From: Aureimonas sp. AU20
Lineage (GTDB): Bacteria; Pseudomonadota; Alphaproteobacteria; Rhizobiales; Rhizobiaceae
Direction: 5' to 3'
Length of the DNA: 64,000 nucleotides
NCBI RefSeq assembly: GCF_001442755.1
Contig: NZ_CP006367.1
Span: 3,678,794-3,742,793 of the forward strand
Shown: in pieces, positions 1 to 11,600 of the stretch
How positions within the stretch are numbered: position 1 is the first letter of the stretch
Layout: each line of letters begins with the position of its first letter
Program-made: the position numbers and the translations under genes
The notes under the pieces: generated by a model
Seen by the model: only the letters and a program-made list of their open reading frames with translations
Told to the model about the DNA's origin: nothing
The model's database searches: none

Positions 1-11
1 CTGCGGCAAAA

Positions 12-29
12 GCCGGACAGAAATCCGGC
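12..29. other. small hairpin in the left-edge intergenic stretch
   Basis: The stretch before the first gene holds a short inverted repeat, GCCGGA (12-17) and TCCGGC (24-29), around a 6-nt loop. No gene can be assigned to positions 1-91. It could be a leader or inter-cistronic hairpin of a tripartite transporter operon that starts outside the window. Confidence 0.3.
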
Positions 30-91
30 CTGCCCCACCGGACGGCCCGCTTCCGCCCCGCCTCGCCGCGGTTCGCCCCTTCCTCGTCGCA

Positions 92-1714
<1,623 letters not shown>

Positions 1715-1747
1715 TCGCTCCCGATCCGGGAGCCCGCAACGAAAAAG

Positions 1748-1776
1748 GGCAGCGCCTCGTGGCGCTGCCGTTTTTT
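1748..1776. terminator. bidirectional rho-independent terminator
   Basis: A perfect 9-bp stem, GGCAGCGCC/GGCGCTGCC, with a TCGT loop is followed by GTTTTTT on the plus strand and flanked by GAAAAA on the other side. It can therefore stop both the TctA gene and the small minus-strand gene that ends at 1818. Confidence 0.9.
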
Positions 1777-1817
1777 CATGACCGGTTTGGAGTGGAGGGT
1801 CCCGCCCTCGCCCCAGC

Positions 1818-1994
1818 TTACTTGCGGTTGATGCCGTAATAGGCCTCGGGGTCGATGCCCACGGCCGTCAGTGCGGCGCGGCTGGGGCTGCGGCCCGCTT
1901 CGGCGGCGGCGGCACAGGCAGCAGCGCCACCGATCGTGCCGGCAATGCCGCGCAGCTGGCGGCCGAAGGTGCGGATGCGGGAGGTCTGGGTCAT
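1818..1994 (-). CDS. 58-aa conserved-looking small protein
   Basis: This is a small gene whose start ATG is preceded by a GAGGA ribosome-binding sequence about 8 nt upstream, which supports translation. The product has a basic N-terminus (RIRTFGRQLR), an Ala/Gly-rich middle (GTIGGAAACAAAA) and a polar C-terminus ending GIDPEAYYGINRK. That tail resembles the short GID-P/E-containing ends of small alphaproteobacterial DUF1127-like proteins, but the rest does not match clearly, so no function is assigned. It shares the bidirectional terminator at 1748 with the convergent TctA gene. The frame stays open upstream to 2432, but the ribosome site and composition favour the short version. Confidence 0.55.
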   Translation of the reverse strand: MTQTSRIRTFGRQLRGIAGTIGGAAACAAAAEAGRSPSRAALTAVGIDPEAYYGINRK

Positions 1995-2340
1995 CGGTCT
2001 CGTCCTCGATCTGTTGCACCGAAGATGAGCCTTCGCACCCTTGCTTTGAAGAGCCAAAGCCGATGGGGAGCCATGCATCAAAGCATGGCTTGTGGATTGG
2101 ATGCTGAACTGTCTGCGCTCGGCTGCCAGAATTTCGGCCTTACACATGGTCCGATGTGACCGTCTCATGCTTCCAGCGCATTCCTTAAATCGGTTGAACG
2201 GACGTTTCCTCGCCCCGAGCAGGCGTCGCCGGGTACTGGGCTCCTTGGTTTTCGCCCGTGCGACGGAACCTCCACCGCGCCCGTGCATTGGGCGCGGTCG
2301 ACGCTGCGAACAAATTCGCGTGCGAGCAAAGGATGCTGCC

Positions 2341-4317
2341 TTGGATATCGTGACGTCGCAGATGCTCAAGAAGGCGCTTCCGCTGTTCACCGCCCTTGCG
2401 GTGACGGTGCTGATCCTGACGGTGTCCTCCATCCTCTATCTCGGCCGCGAAATCTTCGTTCCCTTCGCGCTCGGCATTCTTCTGTCCTTCATCCTGGCGC
2501 CGATCGTCATCAAGCTGCAGCGCTACCGCGTGCCGCGCATCCTGGCGATGTCCGGGGCCATCCTGGCCGCGACTGTGGTGATCCTCGCGCTCGGCTTCCT
2601 CATCGCGACACAGGTGACGGGCCTCGTCGGCGAAATCCCGTCCTACCGGGTAACGGTGGAGCAGAAGCTGCGCTCCCTATCGGAATCGGCCCAGGCCGAG
2701 GGCAACGGGCCGTTCAGCCGCGCCGCCGTGGCGCTGGAAGAAATGGCAGCGGACATCCAGAAGCTCGCTGCCCCCGCCGAGGCCGACGCCAACCAGCCCA
2801 AGCCCATTCCGGTGACGGTGGAGAACAACGGCAGCGTCTTCGCCACGTTGAGCGCCGTCGCCATTCCGCTTCTTTCGCCCATCGCCACGTTCGGCGTCGT
2901 CATCATCTTCGCGATCTTCATCCTCCTCCAGCGGGAGGATCTCAGAAACCGCTTCATACGCCTTGCCGGCACGGACGACCTGCAACAGACCACGGCGGCG
3001 ATCGACGACGCAGCCAAGCGCCTTTCGAAGCTGCTTCTGTTTCAGCTGGGCGTGAACGCCGCCTTCGGCGCGATGACCGCGCTCGGCCTCTGGCTCCTCG
3101 GCGTGCCGAGCCCGATCCTCTGGGGCATTCTCGGCGGCATCCTGCGCTTCATTCCCTATGTCGGCGGCTTCGTCGGCGCCGGCCTTCCCATGCTGCTCGC
3201 CTTTGCGGTCGATCCCGGCTGGTCCATGCTGATCTGGACGGCAGTTCTCTATCTCGGCGCCGAAGCGCTGCTCAGCAATGTCGTGGAGCCCGTGCTCTAC
3301 GGCCATTCCACCGGCCTCTCGCCGGTCGCCATCCTTCTGGCAGCGACGGTCTGGGCGCTGCTCTGGGGCCCGATCGGCCTGATCCTGGCGACGCCCCTCA
3401 CCATCTGCCTCGTGGTTATGGGCCGGCACGTGCCGCGCCTCGCCTTTATCGACGTGATGTTCGGCGACCGGCCGGCGCTTTTGCCGGCTCAGATCTTCTA
3501 CCAGCGCATGCTGGCCGGCGCGCCGCAGGAAGCGGCCGATCAGGCGCGCGAGTTCCTGCGCGAGCGCGAACTCGCCACCTATTACGACGAGGTGGCGCTG
3601 GACGGGCTGCGCATCGCGCACGAGGACGTGGCGCGCTTCGCGGTGAAGGGCGAGCGGCTGGAAACGCTGCGCGCGGCGACGCTCGAACTGGTGCGCGAGG
3701 TCGGCACGATCAACCCTTCCAAGCGCCGCCGCAAGGCGCACCTGACGGCGGAAGCGGCGGCGGCCGTGGACGCGGTCGGCCCCGACCAAGAGGTGACGCG
3801 CATCGTGCAGCGGAAGGGCGATCTCGCGCCGGAATGGCGCGGGCAGACACCCGTCATCTGCCTGTCCGGCAACAATGCGCTGGACGCCGCCGTTACCACC
3901 ATGCTCGCCCAGGTGTTGGAGCGGCACGGGCTCGGCGCACGCCACATCGCCTTGTCGGAGCTGCGCGAGAAGCCGCCGACCGCCAAGGATGCGGAAGGCG
4001 TGGCGCTCGTCGTCCTGTCCTTCATCGAGCCGCTGTCGACCGTCCATCTTCGCCAGGCGGTGCGCGCGGTGCATCGCGTCGCGCCCAAGGCGCGCATCAT
4101 GATCGGCATCTGGCGCCAGCGCGACCCCGCCATGCTTCAGGAGCTTCAGCGCCGCGTCCATGCCGACGCGCTGGTGACCACGCTGAACAAGGCGCTGGCC
4201 GCGGCCCTCGAAATGTCCGGCCAGCGCATGGCGCAGGCGCCCGAACCCCGCCCCGCCCCGCGCCCCGAACGACCGGGCAATAAGGTGGAACCGGAAGCCG
4301 CCGCCGTGGCGCTCTGA
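2341..4317 (+). CDS. AI-2E family transporter (PerM-like) with long C-terminal cytosolic region
   Basis: This is a polytopic inner-membrane protein of the AI-2E/PerM exporter family; members export the signal AI-2, peptides or Na+. Starting at TTG 2341 (AAAGGA about 7 nt upstream; ATG 2362 is an alternative) the product is 658 aa. Paired hydrophobic helices occupy residues 10-95. A soluble loop follows (about 100-185), then the hallmark C-terminal membrane block with GILGGILRFIPYVGGFVGAGLP and a helix ending near residue 370. Typical members are 340-400 aa. Here about 280 further residues follow, rich in charged residues and including an alpha/beta-looking segment (TPVICLSGNNALDAAVTTML and VALVVLSFIEPL). 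The tail's function is unknown. A terminator lies at 4422. Confidence 0.88.
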   Translation: MDIVTSQMLKKALPLFTALAVTVLILTVSSILYLGREIFVPFALGILLSFILAPIVIKLQRYRVPRILAMSGAILAATVVILALGFLIATQVTGLVGEIPSYRVTVEQKLRSLSESAQAEGNGPFSRAAVALEEMAADIQKLAAPAEADANQPKPIPVTVENNGSVFATLSAVAIPLLSPIATFGVVIIFAIFILLQREDLRNRFIRLAGTDDLQQTTAAIDDAAKRLSKLLLFQLGVNAAFGAMTALGLWLLGVPSPILWGILGGILRFIPYVGGFVGAGLPMLLAFAVDPGWSMLIWTAVLYLGAEALLSNVVEPVLYGHSTGLSPVAILLAATVWALLWGPIGLILATPLTICLVVMGRHVPRLAFIDVMFGDRPALLPAQIFYQRMLAGAPQEAADQAREFLRERELATYYDEVALDGLRIAHEDVARFAVKGERLETLRAATLELVREVGTINPSKRRRKAHLTAEAAAAVDAVGPDQEVTRIVQRKGDLAPEWRGQTPVICLSGNNALDAAVTTMLAQVLERHGLGARHIALSELREKPPTAKDAEGVALVVLSFIEPLSTVHLRQAVRAVHRVAPKARIMIGIWRQRDPAMLQELQRRVHADALVTTLNKALAAALEMSGQRMAQAPEPRPAPRPERPGNKVEPEAAAVAL

Positions 4318-4421
4318 GGCGCGCTCAAGCGGGTGCGGGATCGCATCCGCTTCGGCGTGCGTGAAGAGGACTGGAGTTGAGACCCGCCCGCGCTGGCGGG
4401 ACGAAATCTTCAAACGCGATC

Positions 4422-4450
4422 AGGCCCATCCCAACGGATGGGCCTTTTTC
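4422..4450 (+). terminator. rho-independent terminator after the AI-2E family gene
   Basis: A perfect 10-bp stem, AGGCCCATCC/GGATGGGCCT, with a CAAC loop runs into a T tract. It ends transcription from the AI-2E family gene about 100 bp upstream. Confidence 0.9.
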
Positions 4451-4690
4451 GTATGGGGGCGGCAATCCCTCAAGCGCGCCGCGTCCGACTGAACTCAGGG
4501 CCACGTGGAGCGCGACGCGGTGGCTTGAACGGTAATAGTCTCAACAGGTCCATGCTCGGCACCTCTGCCTCCGCCCGGCCTGACAGCCGCCGACGTCAGG
4601 GAGGATGGCGACGAGGCCGCTGACTCCCATCCACTATAGACCCAGGGCATCACTTCTTTTCAGGCCGTCCGAAACCACGCCCCCAAACGA
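4451..4690. other. gene-free stretch between two terminators
   Basis: About 240 bp lie between the terminator of the AI-2E gene and the terminator of glgX. Open frames here are short, lack ribosome sites and do not resemble known proteins. No regulatory pattern was recognised. Confidence 0.4.
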
Positions 4691-4720
4691 AAAAGGCCGC
4701 GCTCGAAAGCGCGGCCTTTC
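4691..4720 (-). terminator. rho-independent terminator of glgX
   Basis: A perfect 12-bp stem, AAAGGCCGCGCT/AGCGCGGCCTTT, with a 4-nt loop lies just beyond the glgX stop on the minus strand and is followed there by a TTTTTCG tract. Confidence 0.9.
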
Positions 4721-4745
4721 CAGAAGTCTCGAATCTCGGACGAGA

Positions 4746-7025
4746 TCAGTCCTGCGACTCGGGGCGCATGAAATGGACCCGGTCCACCGCCGACTTGCGG
4801 AAAGCTTCCGCCACATGGGCGAAGGCTTGGTGGGCGGCGTCCGAAACGTCGTCGTTCTGTTCCGGCTCCAGAAGGAAGACCAGGAACGAGCGGCCCGTCG
4901 CCATGTAGTCCGTGCCGAAGTCGAAGTGAGCGAGCTCGCTGCGGTTCGGCAGGTTGGTGTCGATGATGGAGACCCAGCGCTTGCCCCCGGGCGCGGAGGG
5001 AAGCTTGAAGTTCACCACGTCGTCATGCGCGTTCAGGACGAGAAGCATCGTGGCGTCGCCACCGAGGCGCCGGATGCCTTCCGCTTGCGCGCGGCCGTCC
5101 AGCAGCAGGCCGAAGCAGCGCGCGCCGGCATCCTGCCATTCGCCGTCCTGCATCTCGGAGCCGGAGGGCGAAATCCAGGTCACGTCCTTGGCGCCGATCT
5201 CCTCGTCGAACGTGCCATGCAGGAAGCGGCCTCGGCGCAGCATGGGCAGCGACTGGCGCAGCATGATGAGCTTCTGGACGAACTCGGCGAGTTCGACGCC
5301 CTGTTCGGTGACGTTCCAGTCGACCCACCCGATCTCGTTGTCCTGCGCATAGGCATTGTTGTTGCCGTTCTGCGTGCGGGCGAACTCGTCGCCCGCCAGG
5401 ATCATCGGCGTGCCGCGCGAGAAGAGCAGCGTCGTGAAGAAGTTGCGCAGCTGGCGGAAGCGGACCTCGTTGATGGCGGGATCGTCCGTCAGCCCTTCCA
5501 CGCCGTAATTGTAGGAGAGGTTGTGCGAATGGCCGTCGCGATTGTCCTCGCCATTCGCTTCGTTGTGCTTGTCGTTGTAGCAGACCGTGTCGTGCAGCGT
5601 GAAACCGTCATGGGCGGTGATGAAGTTCACCGAAGCCCACGGCCGGCGGCCGCGCTTGTCGAAGAGATCGGCCGAGGCCGAAATCTTGGAGGCCACGGCC
5701 GGGATCTTGCCCTGCTCGCCCTTCCAATAGGCGCGGATCGTGTCGCGATAGCCGTCGTTCCACTCCGCCCAGCCCGGCGGGAAGCGGCCGACCTGATAGC
5801 CGCCCGGACCGCAGTCCCAGGGCTCGGCGATGAGCTTGACCCGGGTGAGCAGCGGGTCCTGCATCGTGGCGTGGAGGAAGGAGGACTCCTCCGAGAAGCC
5901 GTGCGGCTCGCGCGCCAGAATGGTGGCGAGGTCGAAGCGGAAGCCGTCGACATGCATCTCGCCGGCCCAGTAGCGGAGAGAGTCCATCACCAGCTGCATG
6001 ACGCGGGGATGCGAGGTGTTGACCGTGTTCCCCGTGCCGGTGTCGTTGATATAGTAGCGCTTGTTGTCCGGCATGAGCCGGTAATAGGAGGCGTTGTCGA
6101 TGCCCTTGAAGGAGAGCGTCGGCCCGTTCTCGTTGCCTTCGGCCGTGTGGTTGTAGACGACGTCGAGGATGATCTCGAGACCCGCATGGTGGTAGGTCGA
6201 GACCATTTCCTTGAATTCGTTGACGAAGGGCGAGCCCATGTAGCGCGGATCGGGCGCGAAGAAGCCGAGCGTGTTGTAGCCCCAGTAGTTCCGCAGACCC
6301 TTCTCGACGAGATAGCTGTCGTCCACGTAGGCGTGGATCGGCAGCAACTCGACCGACGTGACGCCGAGGCTCTGGATGTAGCGAACGACGTCGTGATGGG
6401 CGAGGCCGGAGAACTTGCCGCGATCACGCTCCGGCACGGACGGATGGCGCTGCGTGAAGCCCTTCACATGGGTCTCATAGAAGATCGTCCGTTCCCACGG
6501 CACGTTCGGGCGGGTCTCGGTGCCCCACGTAAAAGCGGGGTCGATGACCTGGCTCTTTGGCACGAAGGGCGCAGAGTCGCGCTCGTCGAACGATAGGTCG
6601 CCGTCCGGGTGGCCGATCGTGTAGCCGAACAGCGCGTGGTCCCATTTCAGCTCGCCCACATGCTGCTTGGCATAGGGGTCGAGCAGCAGCTTGTTGTAAT
6701 TGAAGCGGTGGCCGTTCTCGGGCTCGTAGGGGCCATGGACCCGGTAGCCATAGACCTGGCCGGGGCGCGCATCCGGCAGATAGCCGTGGAACACCTCGTT
6801 CGTGTATTCCGGCAGGACGATGCGCTCGAGCTCGTTCTCGCCCGTCTCGTCGAACAGGCAAAGCTCGACCTTGGTGGCGTTGGCCGAGAAAAGGGCGAAG
6901 TTGACGCCGAACCCATCCCAGGTCGCGCCTCGGGGAAAGGGCTGGCCCGCCTCGACCCGCGTGCCGCCGCGCCCGGCGCGCGGAAGGCTCTTCAGCAGGG
7001 AAGCTGTCGTGTTTTGGATGTTCAC
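4746..7025 (-). CDS. glgX: glycogen debranching enzyme GlgX (GH13_11)
   Basis: This cytosolic debranching enzyme hydrolyses the alpha-1,6 branches left on glycogen after phosphorylase trimming. The 759-aa length fits GlgX/TreX. An N-terminal CBM48 region (about 30-150, with GATWDGFGVNFALFSANA) precedes the alpha-amylase barrel. Visible GH13 motifs are DVVYNHTAEGN, DGFRFDLA (nucleophile Asp365), LIAEPWDCGPGGYQVG (acid/base Glu401) and ITAHDGFTLHD (Asp473), so the active site is intact. The start is GTG at 7025 and its ribosome site is weak. No other glycogen gene (glgA, B, C, P) is present in the window. Its own terminator suggests single-gene transcription, divergent from the CBS gene. Confidence 0.95.
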   Translation of the reverse strand: MNIQNTTASLLKSLPRAGRGGTRVEAGQPFPRGATWDGFGVNFALFSANATKVELCLFDETGENELERIVLPEYTNEVFHGYLPDARPGQVYGYRVHGPYEPENGHRFNYNKLLLDPYAKQHVGELKWDHALFGYTIGHPDGDLSFDERDSAPFVPKSQVIDPAFTWGTETRPNVPWERTIFYETHVKGFTQRHPSVPERDRGKFSGLAHHDVVRYIQSLGVTSVELLPIHAYVDDSYLVEKGLRNYWGYNTLGFFAPDPRYMGSPFVNEFKEMVSTYHHAGLEIILDVVYNHTAEGNENGPTLSFKGIDNASYYRLMPDNKRYYINDTGTGNTVNTSHPRVMQLVMDSLRYWAGEMHVDGFRFDLATILAREPHGFSEESSFLHATMQDPLLTRVKLIAEPWDCGPGGYQVGRFPPGWAEWNDGYRDTIRAYWKGEQGKIPAVASKISASADLFDKRGRRPWASVNFITAHDGFTLHDTVCYNDKHNEANGEDNRDGHSHNLSYNYGVEGLTDDPAINEVRFRQLRNFFTTLLFSRGTPMILAGDEFARTQNGNNNAYAQDNEIGWVDWNVTEQGVELAEFVQKLIMLRQSLPMLRRGRFLHGTFDEEIGAKDVTWISPSGSEMQDGEWQDAGARCFGLLLDGRAQAEGIRRLGGDATMLLVLNAHDDVVNFKLPSAPGGKRWVSIIDTNLPNRSELAHFDFGTDYMATGRSFLVFLLEPEQNDDVSDAAHQAFAHVAEAFRKSAVDRVHFMRPESQD

Positions 7026-7215
7026 GGACGATAACTCGCGTCAGGAGGAAGACTGCGAGCGAGGAAAGGCGGGAAGCGCGGTTTGGTTCCGCGCCTTGGA
7101 TGGAACGATTTTTCGCTGAAGGCGAATGCGATCGTCCAACCTCGGGTTCGGCCTGAACTCTTCGCGGGCTGCGGCGTTGAGGCGCGGCAGGAATGGCCAA
7201 GGGGGAACACCATCC

Positions 7216-7644
7216 ATGAAGATCGAAGCCGTCATGACCCGGCATGTCGAATATGCCGCACCGGACGATGCCGTCTCGGACCTCGCTGTCATTATGGGGG
7301 ATCTCGACGTGGGCGCGCTGCCCGTCGGCTCGGACGACGAGTTGCTGGGTGTCGTCACCGATCGCGACATTCTCTTCCGCGTCGTGGCGCGGGGCCTGCA
7401 CCCCGCGCAGGTTTCGGCGCGCGAGATCGTGTCGACGCCGGTGATCGCCTGCCACCCAGGCGACAGTCTCGGCGCGGCGATGGACCTTATGGCCAGCAAC
7501 CATGTGCGCCGGCTGGCGGTGCGGAGCGAGAGCGGCAAGGTCGTCGGCTGGGTGACGCTGGCCGATCTCTCCCGCAAGCTGCTTCTGGATTCCGACGTCG
7601 TGCAGAACGGCTTGGCCGAGATCAGTCGCGATAGCGGCGGTTGA
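7216..7644 (+). CDS. CBS domain pair protein
   Basis: This is a stand-alone CBS-pair protein of 142 aa. Such modules bind adenosyl ligands (AMP, ATP, SAM) and act as energy sensors or regulatory partners. The first CBS motif spans about residues 8-60 (VMTRHVEYAAPDDAVSDLAV, then VGVVTDRDI-type LLGVVTDRDILFR). The second spans 72-128 (TPVIACHPGDSLGAAMDLM, then VVGWVTLADLSR). GGGGGA lies 9 nt before ATG 7216, which favours this start over earlier in-frame codons. Its 3' end overlaps the convergent DUF533-like gene by 23 bp. Target unknown. Confidence 0.88.
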   Translation: MKIEAVMTRHVEYAAPDDAVSDLAVIMGDLDVGALPVGSDDELLGVVTDRDILFRVVARGLHPAQVSAREIVSTPVIACHPGDSLGAAMDLMASNHVRRLAVRSESGKVVGWVTLADLSRKLLLDSDVVQNGLAEISRDSGG

Positions 7645-8215
7645 CGCTGCCGACCACCTCCTGCGACAGGCCGAGGCGTGCCGCCAGATACGTGAGATAA
7701 AGCTGGCCGGCAGCCTGCCGCGAGCCGGCCGCCAGAAGCGAGACGGCATAGGCATGGGCGGCCCGGTCGCTCGCCTGCGCCCCGGCGACGAGGACGTTCA
7801 CCGACAAAGGCGCGGCGGCGGAGGCGCGAAAGCGCTCCAGAACCGCCTCATCCGCCCCGCGCCGCGCGAGCCGCGCTTCGGCGGCGGCAAGCGCCACCTC
7901 CCCGCCGCCGCCGGCCATCGCCGCTGCGGCTGCGACATCCACCAGGAAATCCCGCTCCGCCCCGGCCAGCGTGCGAAAGTCGATCGTCAGCGGGTAGGAG
8001 ATCTGGTGGCGGTTCGCCAGATGCGCCCCCAGAAGCTTGGCCGAGAGAACCTTCAGCGTTTCCGCGCGCTGGCGGCGCATGGACTGCGGGAGGGGCAGCG
8101 GCTCGGCGAGCGTCGCCAAAGCCGTGTCCGGGAGGATCGTCTCCAGCGCCAGCCCCTGCCCGTCGCGCGGGCCGGCGGCGCGGCCGGCAAAACGCCAAAG
8201 CCAGCCGAACGCCAT
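7622..8215 (-). CDS. DUF533 / TerB-like protein
   Basis: This 197-aa protein resembles DUF533 (YebE-type, TerB-like fold) in its C-terminal half: an Ala-rich helical region near residues 100-125, then AHAYAVSLLAAGSRQAAGQLYLTYLAARLGL (written here in parts: AHAYAVSLL and YLTYLAARLGL) at about 155-185. The N-terminal half has a hydrophilic helix set with RRQRAETLKVLSAKLLG. The start ATG shares one base with the upstream response-regulator stop (TAATG), so translation is probably coupled to the sensor kinase operon. Its biochemical role is unknown. DUF533-like assignment is moderate. Confidence 0.6.
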   Translation of the reverse strand: MAFGWLWRFAGRAAGPRDGQGLALETILPDTALATLAEPLPLPQSMRRQRAETLKVLSAKLLGAHLANRHQISYPLTIDFRTLAGAERDFLVDVAAAAAMAGGGGEVALAAAEARLARRGADEAVLERFRASAAAPLSVNVLVAGAQASDRAAHAYAVSLLAAGSRQAAGQLYLTYLAARLGLSQEVVGSVNRRYRD

Positions 8216-8604
8216 TACTGCGCCGCCGCCTCGGTCGCGGTGGCCGGCAGCAGCGCCTCGATCTGCCCGAGCAGGCGCGAGAAATCGACCGGCTTGGCAT
8301 GATAGTCGTCGCAACCGGCCGCCAGCGTCTTTTCCCGGTCACCCGACATGGCATGGGCGGTGAGCGCGATGATCGGGATGCGGGGGATGGAGGGGTCAGC
8401 GCGGATGGTGCGGGCCGCCGTCCAGCCGTCGAGAATGGGCAGGTTCATGTCGAGCAGCACGATGTCGGGCGCGGCGACCTTGGCCTTGTCCACCCCGTCC
8501 TGCCCGTCATGGGCGAGAATGACCTCGTAGCCCCGGCGCTGCAGGCGCCGCGACAGGAAGTCCCAGATTTCCTCGTGATCTTCCACCAGCAGGATACGGG
8601 TCAT
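8215..8604 (-). CDS. single-domain response regulator (CheY-like receiver)
   Basis: This is a stand-alone receiver of 129 aa without an output domain. Acidic pocket residues sit in ILLVEDHEE, the phosphoacceptor Asp (about residue 51) in IVLLDMNLP, the switch Thr in IIALTAHAM, and the Lys in YHAKPVD. It overlaps the hybrid kinase stop by ATGA and the next gene start by TAATG. It is therefore the likely phosphorylation partner of that kinase, acting by protein contact (DivK/Sma0114-like behaviour is possible). Confidence 0.92.
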   Translation of the reverse strand: MTRILLVEDHEEIWDFLSRRLQRRGYEVILAHDGQDGVDKAKVAAPDIVLLDMNLPILDGWTAARTIRADPSIPRIPIIALTAHAMSGDREKTLAAGCDDYHAKPVDFSRLLGQIEALLPATATEAAAQ

Positions 8605-11600
8605 CGGATGGGCTCCAGTTCGGATTCCTGCCCCGCGGGCAGAGCTTCGCTCGGTGTCTTGCGTGTCATAACGCGGATCTGGCCCGCAAGCTCCCGAAGG
8701 TCGACATCTCCCTTCATGAGAATGCGGGAGGTCTGTCCCTGCAGCCGCTCGAACTCCTCGCGGGTGAGGTCCTTCGAGGTCAGGACGAGCACGGGAATGT
8801 CGCGCCATTCGGGGCGCGAGCGCAGCGCGTTGAGGAAGCCGAACCCGTCCATCACCGGCATGACGAGATCGAGAAGGATGAGGCCCGGTTTTTGAACGGC
8901 GACGCGCTCCAGCCCTTCCTGCCCGTTCACCGCCGTCACCACGTCCAGCCCCTCGCGCTCCAGGAGGGTCGCGGTGCGCTGAAGCGCGTCCTCGTCGTCG
9001 TCCACCGCCAGAACCAACGAATTATCGGGCGTGCGGTAGCGCGTCATGACGCTTTTCAGCTTGGTCCATTCCACCGGCTTCAGGAGATAGTCCGAAGCGC
9101 CGAGGGCGAAACCGAGACTGTGCTCGTCGATGATGGTGATCATGATAACGGGAATGTCCGTCAGCTCCGGGTCGGCCTTCAGTTCGGTCAGCACCGTCCA
9201 CCCGTCCATCTTGGGCATGGTGACGTCGAGAAGGATCACGTCGGGCTTGAGCATCCGGGCCATTTCCAGCCCGCTCAGGCCGTCCGCCGCCGTGCGGACC
9301 GAGAAGCCTTCCTTGCTGAGGAAGCGCATCATCAGCTCGCGCGCATGCGGATCGTCGTCGATCGCGAGGACCAGACCCGCCGCGCCGTGCGGCGTCGCCT
9401 CGCCGATCGTGACCGGCGCCGTCAGCTCCGCCTCTTCCGGAGGCACTTCCACCTCGGCGGGAATGCGGATGGTGAAGGTCGTGCCGGCGCCGGGCTCGGA
9501 GCGCACGCCGATGTCGCCGCCGAGCAGGCGGCAGAAGGCGCGGGTGATGGCAAGGCCGAGGCCCGTGCCGCCGAACTTGCGCGTGGTGGAACTGTCGGCC
9601 TGCGCGAAGCGCTCGAACAGGCGGCCGACCTGCTCCTGCGTCATGCCGATGCCGGTGTCCGACACTTCGAAGGTGATCCAGTCGCGCCCATCGCCCGCCG
9701 AGCGCTTGGCGTGGAGGGTGATGACGCCGTTCTCGGTGAATTTCGAGGCGTTGGACAGGAGGTTGATGAGGCACTGGCGCAGCTTCACCTGATCGGTGTG
9801 CATCGGCCCCAGCTCGCCCTCACGCTCCACCACGAGGCGGTTGTTCTTCTTGGCGACGAGCGAGCCGACCGTGGAGGCCACCTCGTCGATCACCGTGCCG
9901 GTCTCGAAGGTCTCGGCGAAGATGTCCATACGCTCGGCCTCGATCTTGGAAAGGTCGAGCACGTCGTTGATGAGGCTGAGGAGATGGCGGGCATTGCCCT
10001 CGATCTTCTTCAGGTCGGACAGGAGATGCTCGTGGCCGAGATCCTCGACCTCCTCTTCCAGCATCTCGGCATAGCCGATGACGGCCGAGAGCGGCGTGCG
10101 CAGCTCGTGGCTCATATTGGCGATGAACTGCGACTTGGCGCGGTTGGCGTTCTCGGCCGTCTCCTTGGCGGCGGCCAGCTCGTCCTCGGCCTCGCGCTGG
10201 CTGGTGACGTCCGTGTTGGTGCCGAACCAGCGCCGGATCACGCCCTCCTCGTCGCGGATCGGGATCGCCTGGCTGAGGAACCAGCGATAGGAGCCGTCGG
10301 CGGCGCGCAGGGGGAACGTGTCCTCCCAGGGCTGCCCCTCGGAGAAGCGCTGCATCAGCCCCTGGCGCACCCGTTCGAGATGGTCGGGATGGTGGACCTT
10401 GGTCCAGCCGAGGCCCTTCATCTCGTCCATCGTGGCGCCAGTGTAGTCGAACCAGCGCTGGTTGTACCAGTAGATCTCGCCGTTCGAACTGGCGGTCCAG
10501 GCGAACTGGGGAATGTTATCGGCGATGGCGCGGAACTGCTCGTTGGTCTCGCCGAGTTCGGCCGCCGTGCGCTTCTGGTCGGTGATGTCGGTGTGGGTGC
10601 CGATCCATTCCAGAATGTCGCCCTCGGGCCCAAAGATCGGCACCGCGCGGGCGATCATGTCCCGCCACTCGCCGTCGAAGCGGCGCACCCGGTGCTCGAT
10701 CTTGTAGACCGATTTGGACTTCACCGCCTCGTTCCAGATGTCGGCCGAGCGCTGCCGGTCTTCCGGGTGGAGGGCGTCGATCCAGCCGAAATCGCTGTAG
10801 GCTTCCTCGCTCTGGCCGGTGAAACGTGCCCAGCCCGGCTGCTCGCCGCTGAAGCGACTGGAACTTGGCACCGACCAGACGATGGCCGATGTCGCCTCGA
10901 TCAGCGAGCGGAAGCGGCTTTCGGACGCGGCGAGCCGCGCTTCGGCGCGCATACGCTTGGTGGCGTTGACGAGAGCGACGCCGGCGCCGACGACCTCCGG
11001 CCCCGCCCGGCGCCCTTCGGCATGAAGCGGGTAGAGGCTGGCGAGATAGACGCGCTCGTCCTCCCCTTCGCCGACCCGCAGTTCCACGTCGTTGTGCACC
11101 GCGCCGCGCCGCAGCGTTTCTTCGAACAGGCGCGACAGGCGCTTTCGGTCGGCGGGGAAGAGATCCAGCACGTTCGCGCCCGGCTTCGGAGCAAGGCCGC
11201 CTTCGCCCGAGACGGCGCCGAAGGCGGCGTTCATGCGCCCGAGCGTCAGGTCGCGCGAGACGAAGGCGGTGCCGATCGGCGCGTTGCTGATGACGGAACT
11301 GAGAAGATCGGCGTTGCGCCGGCCCTCGATCTGCCGGCGAAAGGCCAGGATGGCGAGCGCGGCGGCCGAGGAGATGGCGAGAAGAAAGGCGAGATTGGAG
11401 ATGAGGTCGGTTCGCCGCCCGGCCGCCATGGCCTGATCGACTCGAATCTGCGCATTGCGCTGAACGGTCGCGACCTCGGCGCGAATCTGGTCCATGACCT
11501 CCCGGCCCTGGCCCGAGCGAACCAGTTCGGCGGCGGGCTCGAAGCCCCCGTCGGTGCGCAGGCGCACAACCTCGGCCTCGAAGGCGCGCTCGGCCGCCGT

